From the NCBI GenBank assembly GCA_040414675.1, contig JBEDUN010000095.1, positions 1 to 10,749 on the forward strand: a stretch of DNA of 10,749 nucleotides, written 5' to 3'. Below are positions 7,178 through 10,749 of the stretch, piece by piece. Position numbers and translations under genes: made by a program. Within the stretch, counting starts at the first letter, position 1, and the number at the start of each line of letters is the position of its first letter. The notes below the pieces were generated by a model, which saw only the letters and a list, made by a program, of their open reading frames with translations, did no database searches and was not told the origin of the DNA. Source of the stretch: JARBAU01 sp040414675. Lineage in GTDB: Archaea; Thermoproteota; Nitrososphaeria; Nitrososphaerales; Nitrososphaeraceae.

Positions 7178-7291
7178 CTATCTAACAATCATGACAGAAC
7201 GATGAGCGTGTTGGACGATACCACTTGCAACGCTACCGGTCAAGAATCTTTTCAGTCCGGTTCTTCCCCTTGTTATCGTGATTCTTTTTGC
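7178..7291 (-). pseudogene. UspA family C-terminal fossil
   Basis: The minus strand reads TRGRTGLKRFLTGSVASGI, then VQHAHRSVMIVR and a TAG at 7180-7178. This matches the C-terminus of universal stress proteins, including the nucleotide-binding G-x2-G-x9-G-(S/T) region and the closing hydrophobic strand. The first glycine of that motif appears lost (ITITRGR where family members read like VIGSRGR). Upstream, the frame soon meets stops and the rest of the roughly 140-residue protein cannot be followed. It is a degraded relic, on the opposite strand to the two intact uspA genes in the window, so it is not simply a duplicated end of either. Confidence 0.8.
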
Positions 7292-7484
7292 GTTATTGCG
7301 AATCATGTATAGTACTCATATTCAGTCATCGGTCAAACTCTTGTCTCTTGATATACACACAATAATCCCGATAAACATACTGGGATATACAATCTAAACC
7401 AACCAGCCAGAGATTCAATGCATTACACTGCATACCATCTCTTTATACTAATGATTATCGGGTATATACCTTGGAAAGAGTATA

Positions 7485-7721
7485 ATGGCAATGGCGACAA
7501 CAAAAGGAATACTGAAGATAGCAGGTAAGATCTTGGGGGTGATTTTACTATTCTATGCCTTTGCGTTCGTAGCGTTATTATTAATCCCGATTCCGTTCAA
7601 TCTGCTTTTCATGACTGGAATAACGGCAATAATAGTGATTGCAATATACATACACTATAGAAATAGAATAACACAAGAAGAGTTTGCAAAACGCCGACAA
7701 GGTCAATCACCAAAGATCTAG
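7485..7721 (+). CDS. Small two-helix membrane protein
   Basis: A 78-residue protein with two hydrophobic helices at about residues 16-34 and 39-57, joined by a tight Pro-rich turn (IPIPFN). A short basic N-terminus (TTKGILKIAGK) precedes them, and a charged tail (YRNRITQEEFAKRRQGQ) follows. By the positive-inside tendency both ends should face the cytoplasm. The start may be the ATG at 7485 or 7491; GGAAAG stands about 9 bases before the first. No family is recognised. It is flanked by relics and intergenic DNA, so context gives no function. A T5 run follows the stop. Confidence 0.65.
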   Translation: MAMATTKGILKIAGKILGVILLFYAFAFVALLLIPIPFNLLFMTGITAIIVIAIYIHYRNRITQEEFAKRRQGQSPKI

Positions 7722-7725
7722 CCTC

Positions 7726-7730
7726 TTTTT
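7726..7730 (+). terminator. T-run after the membrane protein gene
   Basis: Five T residues lie a few bases after the stop codon. Short T-rich tracts on the coding strand are sufficient for termination by many archaeal RNA polymerases; this is a weak example. Confidence 0.3.
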
Positions 7731-7833
7731 AATTAGTTCATAATCTATCGGTAAGATTTCACATCCAACGATATAATTTAGGCTATTTTACACTGCTGGT
7801 TTCAATATAATACGTACAACCACAGCAATATTT

Positions 7834-8085
7834 CTAAATACCATTATTGCTTCTACTTTTCCTTCCAGATAATTGAATTTGTCTTACCCTCACTTCACTT
7901 ACAAAAATAAGTACTATTGTAGATGCTACTATCAATGCAATAATGCAAATAATACTAATGCGTTTGCAGTACTTCTGAAGCTCAGTCCTAGAAAGTACAT
8001 GTACAGTGCATACATAATTAGTCCTGTGGATGTTCTCTTCCGTTAGAAGATTGACATATACAATAGAAGAGACAGTCACAGCCAA
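7834..8085 (-). CDS. Doubtful single-helix membrane protein
   Basis: An 83-residue frame from a TTG at 8085 with no ribosome site. It holds one clear hydrophobic helix at about residues 43-63 (ISIICIIALIVASTIVLIF) followed by a basic tail (VRVRQIQLSGRKSRS). The segment before the helix contains Cys residues but no known motif. The hydrophobic run flanked by charge looks more like a protein than a shadow, and the opposite strand carries no competing gene. The unusual start and lack of family keep confidence low. Confidence 0.35.
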   Translation of the reverse strand: MAVTVSSIVYVNLLTEENIHRTNYVCTVHVLSRTELQKYCKRISIICIIALIVASTIVLIFVSEVRVRQIQLSGRKSRSNNGI

Positions 8086-8259
8086 AGCTTTATCGGCTTA
8101 ACTTAACAGCCCCTAGCAAATATAATTATACAGTATTACTAGAGATAATTCTACAAGTCACAGCAAATGCGAGAAACATTACCTCGGACCAATAGGAAAG
8201 CCAATATCAAATAATTTCATAAAAAAACTAACATACAAATGATTCGAACAGAGAGTGTA

Positions 8260-8298
8260 AATCAGTAACAGTTGAGGTTGGTTCAATCAGTAACTGAT
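8260..8298 (+). promoter_or_regulatory. Paired operator-like motif upstream of uspA
   Basis: AATCAGTAAC occurs at 8260-8269 and again at 8285-8294, exactly 25 bases apart. The second copy is part of a near-perfect palindrome (ATCAGT, A, ACTGAT at 8286-8298). It ends just upstream of the TATA-like sequence, where archaeal activators often bind. No regulator can be named. Confidence 0.45.
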
Positions 8299-8302
8299 CT
8301 AC

Positions 8303-8310
8303 AATATATT
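8303..8310 (+). promoter_or_regulatory. TATA-like element of uspA
   Basis: AATATATT is centred about 24 bases before the ATG at 8331. With no Shine-Dalgarno visible, a leaderless transcript starting at or beside that ATG is likely. Confidence 0.5.
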
Positions 8311-8330
8311 GAAGATATAAATATTTTAAT

Positions 8331-8792
8331 ATGGCAAGCTGGAAATTTAAAATGATGATGTTATCAAAGATTCTCTCAGCTATTGATGGATCAGAGGCAT
8401 CAAAAAGAGCATTTGAGTATGCATCATTTATAGCTGAAAAATGCAATGCATCTCTGCTTCTTGTAAATGTAGCAGACATATTTGAAAGAGTTGGAAGTAG
8501 CAGTAAAAAGCTCGAGGAAATTGCCAAAAAGATTGAGGAAGGAGAAATTGATGATAAAACAATGCTTGAGAAATTCGAATTACAAGCTAGAGAACATGGA
8601 GTAAAAGATGTAAGCACAATAAAACAAAGAGGGGATATTGCTGAAGAAATATTGAAGATAGCAGATAAAGAGAAGGCAGACATGATCGTTCTAGGTAGCA
8701 GAGGACTTAGTACCGCCAAAGTATTTCTTCTGGGTAGTGTCTCTCACAAAGTTGTACAGCACGCCAAGTGTCCAGTAACAGTTGTAAGATAG
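8331..8792 (+). CDS. Universal stress protein, UspA family
   Basis: A 153-residue single-domain Usp (Rossmann-like alpha/beta fold). It opens with the strand ending in Asp19 (ILSAIDGSEASKRAFEYA), which normally contacts adenine. It ends with the ATP-binding motif G122-x2-G125-x9-G135-S136 (GSRGLSTAKVFLLGS) and the closing strand CPVTVV. All glycines are kept, so nucleotide binding is likely. Such proteins dimerise in the cytosol and aid stress or starvation survival. The ATG at 8331 is supported by the TATA spacing. However, homologues usually begin near the M-M-M at residues 8-10, so the first seven residues are either an extension or untranslated. Paired operator-like repeats lie upstream. 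It is probably a single-gene unit. Confidence 0.9.
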   Translation: MASWKFKMMMLSKILSAIDGSEASKRAFEYASFIAEKCNASLLLVNVADIFERVGSSSKKLEEIAKKIEEGEIDDKTMLEKFELQAREHGVKDVSTIKQRGDIAEEILKIADKEKADMIVLGSRGLSTAKVFLLGSVSHKVVQHAKCPVTVVR

Positions 8793-9272
8793 ATATAGTA
8801 ATAAGATATGGAAAGATTGGAAAAGAAGAGAAGAGTAACCTCTCAGAATTTGCAACCTTGCTCACGTCTGCAAGAAATGGATAAAGCAAAATACTTTAAG
8901 ACCACAATCCTGTGATTATGGAAATCAAGTTTTAAAAGATTCTCATTAATTCACAGATCTGACTCTTGGCAGGAGGGAAAGATTTTTAGACTTTTCGGGG
9001 AGAGATTTGATATAACGTTCTTGGGCGACTTGTTATCAGATGCGATATCGTATATTGCATACTTTTCAATGGCATAGGAGATAGCGGTGAATTTGAATGA
9101 CAGTTTACAAAATATAGATCTTCTACCTTAATTGTAGGCATAACCATTTGTATAAGTAGCTGTATGCATTGACTTCAATTCTAACCATTCTTACAAATCT
9201 AAATCTAAGCAGTGAAAAATATATCGCTGTTTAATAGTTATATTTAAAAACTCAAATTAAATTCAGTATCTC
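8793..9272. other. Intergenic region with a possible unidentified relic
   Basis: Between the uspA and two-CBS genes one plus-strand frame, about 8914-9078, is open for some 55 codons (SDSWQEGKIFRLFGERFDI, then FLGDLLSDAISYIAYFSMA). It has no start codon and no upstream continuation, and ends at a TAG. The composition is protein-like, but no family is recognised; it may be a relic or chance. The last 35 bases hold the promoter of the next gene. Confidence 0.3.
9243..9250 (+). promoter_or_regulatory. TATA box of the two-CBS gene
   Basis: TTTAAAAA, centred about 27 bases before the ATG at 9273, with no Shine-Dalgarno before that ATG. This is the usual archaeal leaderless arrangement and supports the start. 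Confidence 0.55.
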
Positions 9273-9722
9273 ATGACTATAAATATTAGTGATATGATGA
9301 GCAAGAACTTGGAACTCGTTGAAGTAATGACTTCTGTGATGGAAGCAGCAATAAAGATGAAAGAAAAGAATGTGAGTTCTTTGGTTGTTGTTGATAATGA
9401 AAAAAGACCAATAGGTATAGTTACTGAGCGAGATTTGGTTAGAAAAGCATGCGTTAATGACATACGCACTAGTGCAATCAATGTTAATGAGCTTATGTCC
9501 TCTCCCATTATTACAATTGACAGTAGCTCATCGGCGTCAGAAGCAATAGATAGAATGGTACAAAATAATGTTAGACATTTACTAGTTGTTGATAAGAATA
9601 ATAATAATAATAGTATAAACAAACCTGTGGGAATAATTACTCCTCTTGACCTAAGAGATGAGGAGTATACTGATGAGGGACTGCAAAGAGCCATACAAGA
9701 GCTATCAGCATATTATAAATAG
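9273..9722 (+). CDS. Two-CBS-domain protein (single Bateman module)
   Basis: A complete 149-residue protein holding one CBS pair: residues 5-62 (ends PIGIVTERDLVRKA) and 71-130 (KPVGIITPLDL). A short acidic helical tail follows (DEEYTDEGLQRAIQELSAYY). The second domain has a loop of five Asn in a row (residues 109-113) encoded by an AAT repeat, so this loop may vary in length between strains. The stand-alone pair should bind an adenosyl ligand and dimerise in the cytosol. It is followed 71 bases later by a UspA gene on the same strand. CBS and Usp proteins often occur together in archaea, so co-expression and a joint energy- or stress-sensing role are plausible but not shown. Confidence 0.9.
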   Translation: MTINISDMMSKNLELVEVMTSVMEAAIKMKEKNVSSLVVVDNEKRPIGIVTERDLVRKACVNDIRTSAINVNELMSSPIITIDSSSSASEAIDRMVQNNVRHLLVVDKNNNNNSINKPVGIITPLDLRDEEYTDEGLQRAIQELSAYYK

Positions 9723-9793
9723 ATTGACATATGATCTAATGACCTGACTAAGATGACAGAAATATTATTCAACTTGGAATCATAAATGTAAAT

Positions 9794-10360
9794 ATGGGAA
9801 CTCCACAGAAGGGTGAAAATCCTGCATCGTCTACCAATACGATTGAAAACAAGTCTGAACCCCTATTTCAGGTACCACAGTTTCACAAGATATTAGTTCC
9901 ATATGATGGGTCCAAAATGTCTGATAAGGCTCTGAGCTATGCAATATACTTGTCAAAAATTTCTGCTTCGGATATCTTTATTCTTAACGTGATAGAAAAG
10001 TATAGTGATCTAAAGGACGTATTGCCTACCACAATTAGAGCAGAATTTGGACAGGATAAAGATTGGGACAAGATATCGGGTAAAGATTTACAAGTTAGAA
10101 TAGGAGGAGCGCTAAAAAGAATTATTGAGGACAAAATAAGACTTTGTAAAGAAGCAGGAGTAGTAGCCAATATTGCATTTGAGATTCGTACAGGTAACGC
10201 TGCTGAGGAAATCATTAAAGTAGCTGAGCAGAACCAATTTGATGTAGTTATAATGGCAAGTCATAGGCTAACCTCAACAATCAGAGGAATAGGAAGTACT
10301 GCCAGAAAGGTTATTGATACCATAAAGAAACCAGTACTTGTAATATATGACTCGCATTGA
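9794..10360 (+). CDS. Divergent UspA-family protein
   Basis: A 188-residue Usp with a 30-residue polar N-terminal extension (Ser/Thr/Asn-rich, probably disordered). The domain itself begins at FHKILVPYDGSKMSDKAL, where Asp38 is the usual adenine-contacting Asp. The C-terminal nucleotide motif is altered: where the family has G-x2-G-x9-G-(S/T), this protein has A155-x2-R158 and then G167-S168 (MASHRLTSTIRGIGSTARKV). Two glycines are therefore replaced and the spacing is one shorter, so ATP binding may be weak or absent, as in the non-ATP-binding Usp subgroup. A helical insertion at about residues 70-115 makes it longer than the usual 140-150. It lies 71 bases after the two-CBS gene and could share its transcript. 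There is no strong ribosome site before the ATG. Confidence 0.88.
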   Translation: MGTPQKGENPASSTNTIENKSEPLFQVPQFHKILVPYDGSKMSDKALSYAIYLSKISASDIFILNVIEKYSDLKDVLPTTIRAEFGQDKDWDKISGKDLQVRIGGALKRIIEDKIRLCKEAGVVANIAFEIRTGNAAEEIIKVAEQNQFDVVIMASHRLTSTIRGIGSTARKVIDTIKKPVLVIYDSH

Positions 10361-10502
10361 TGATGCTATTTGAGATGGAGCTAACTTGATAATAAATATT
10401 ATTTATATTTATATATGATATTGGAGAGTGTGATAGCTTCATATGCCAGACATAATTCAATTGCATTGTTTTAGACTTGAAGTGATGATATTCATTATTG
10501 TA

Positions 10503-10515
10503 CCCCCCCACCCCC
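10503..10515 (+). repeat. C-tract (seven C, A, five C)
   Basis: A run of C residues broken by one A, in DNA that is otherwise about two-thirds A+T. The minus strand is G-rich and could form a quadruplex or other unusual structure. Confidence 0.7.
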
Positions 10516-10554
10516 ACTAGTAGCCTAAATTCTAGTTCTAGTAATTCAGTCAGA

Positions 10555-10564
10555 TTTATAAATT
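10555..10564 (+). promoter_or_regulatory. TATA box ahead of the GC-rich right edge
   Basis: TTTATAAATT is a close match to the archaeal TATA consensus. Only tiny frames (six codons from 10569, nine from 10591) follow it before the GC-rich block, so it may drive a noncoding RNA or a gene that continues past the window. Confidence 0.4.
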
Positions 10565-10609
10565 AAAAATGAAAGTTAAGCCACTTTAGTATGTTAATAG
10601 AACTGTATT

Positions 10610-10749
10610 GGTTGTCATAAGCATACGATACGAACGCAGCAAACCGCTACCATTAACAGGACAACGTTTCAATTGCAACCAAGGGCAGCGGCTGGCCTCA
10701 AGCAAAAGCGGTACAGGCCTCATAGACCCCCAACTAGCTTCGCAATTAT
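10610..10749 (+). other. GC-rich block, possible structured RNA or gene edge
   Basis: Bases 10681-10740 contain 35 G or C of 60, far above the rest of the window. The block holds an imperfect direct repeat (AGCGG then GGCCTCA, at 10687-10700 and 10707-10722). A 5-base-pair stem (10694-10698 with 10715-10719) encloses a 16-base loop. One plus-strand frame and one minus-strand frame (ending at a TAA near 10590) are also open through the block, so coding cannot be excluded. The window ends inside it. I do not recognise SRP RNA, RNase P RNA, rRNA or tRNA. Confidence 0.3.

Larger units (their letters stand above)
10361..10600. other. AT-rich intergenic region with TATA-like runs and a 25-codon frame
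   Basis: After the uspA gene come TTATTTATATTTATATATG-like sequences near 10398-10417. A short frame follows at 10443-10520 (MPDIIQLHCFRLEVMIF and a His/Pro-rich end translated from the C-tract). GTGAT lies about 9 bases before its ATG. The length and odd C-terminus make it doubtful, and I do not call it a gene. Confidence 0.25.

Noticed and set aside
7130..7312. Plus-strand ATG at 7130 behind a TATA-like run, with a long open stretch after its early stop
   Set aside because: The frame closes after five codons, and the following open stretch is the antisense of the UspA relic.
7365..7387. Weak inverted repeat (ATCCCGATA and TACTGGGAT)
   Set aside because: Arms are mismatched beyond five bases and there is no T-run or conserved context to support a terminator or operator.
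8228..8719. 163-codon minus-strand frame rich in Ser and Leu
   Set aside because: Antisense shadow of the intact uspA gene.
1..10749. CRISPR arrays, insertion sequences, tRNA or rRNA genes, attachment sites
   Set aside because: No regularly spaced repeats, transposase-like proteins, terminal inverted repeats or conserved RNA sequence were seen on either strand.

Overview
This AT-rich window (roughly one third G+C by eye) looks like the chromosome of a mesophilic archaeon. The best guess is an ammonia-oxidising thaumarchaeon (class Nitrososphaeria, perhaps Nitrososphaera- or Nitrosocosmicus-like). The evidence is TATA boxes about 25 bases ahead of apparently leaderless starts, several CBS-domain and UspA proteins with almost nothing else around them, an Lrp/AsnC regulator, an amicyanin-like secreted cupredoxin, a class III-type PHA synthase remnant and an archaeal winged-helix remnant. 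The lineage is inferred from gene content; no rRNA or other marker is present.

Layout. 1-847 (-): a four-CBS protein cut by the window edge, with a TTG start and clear Shine-Dalgarno. 1109-2032 (-): a decayed phaC (PHA synthase); only the C-terminal part is still open. 2242-2760 (+): an intact Lrp/AsnC-type regulator. 2916-3290 (-): the C-terminal piece of a secreted PQQ-like beta-propeller protein, broken by one in-frame TGA. 3500-3916 (-): an unrecognised protein. 4323-5195 (-): a cupredoxin whose signal peptide carries an in-frame TAA and whose axial copper-ligand Met is Arg. 5584-5781 (-): a winged-helix remnant. 5775-6578 (+): a second four-CBS protein. 6579-7177: no gene seen. 7178-7291 (-): a UspA C-terminal fossil. 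7485-7721 (+): a small two-helix membrane protein. 7834-8085 (-): a doubtful single-helix membrane protein. 8331-8792 (+): an intact UspA. 9273-9722 and 9794-10360 (+): a two-CBS protein followed by a second UspA. 10361-10749: no clear gene, but a C-tract and a GC-rich block behind a good TATA box.

How it fits together. The intact genes are mostly small cytosolic ligand sensors: CBS domains usually bind adenine nucleotides or S-adenosyl compounds, and UspA folds often bind ATP. With the Lrp-type regulator, the region reads as an accessory energy-status or stress-sensing neighbourhood. Between these genes lie at least five broken genes (phaC, PQQ-like, cupredoxin, winged helix, uspA), so much of the window is a gene graveyard. 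I see no mobile element, CRISPR array, tRNA or rRNA. I found no convincing new multi-gene system. The most interesting items are the decay pattern, the cupredoxin lesions, a paired operator-like motif ahead of uspA, and the GC-rich block at the right edge.
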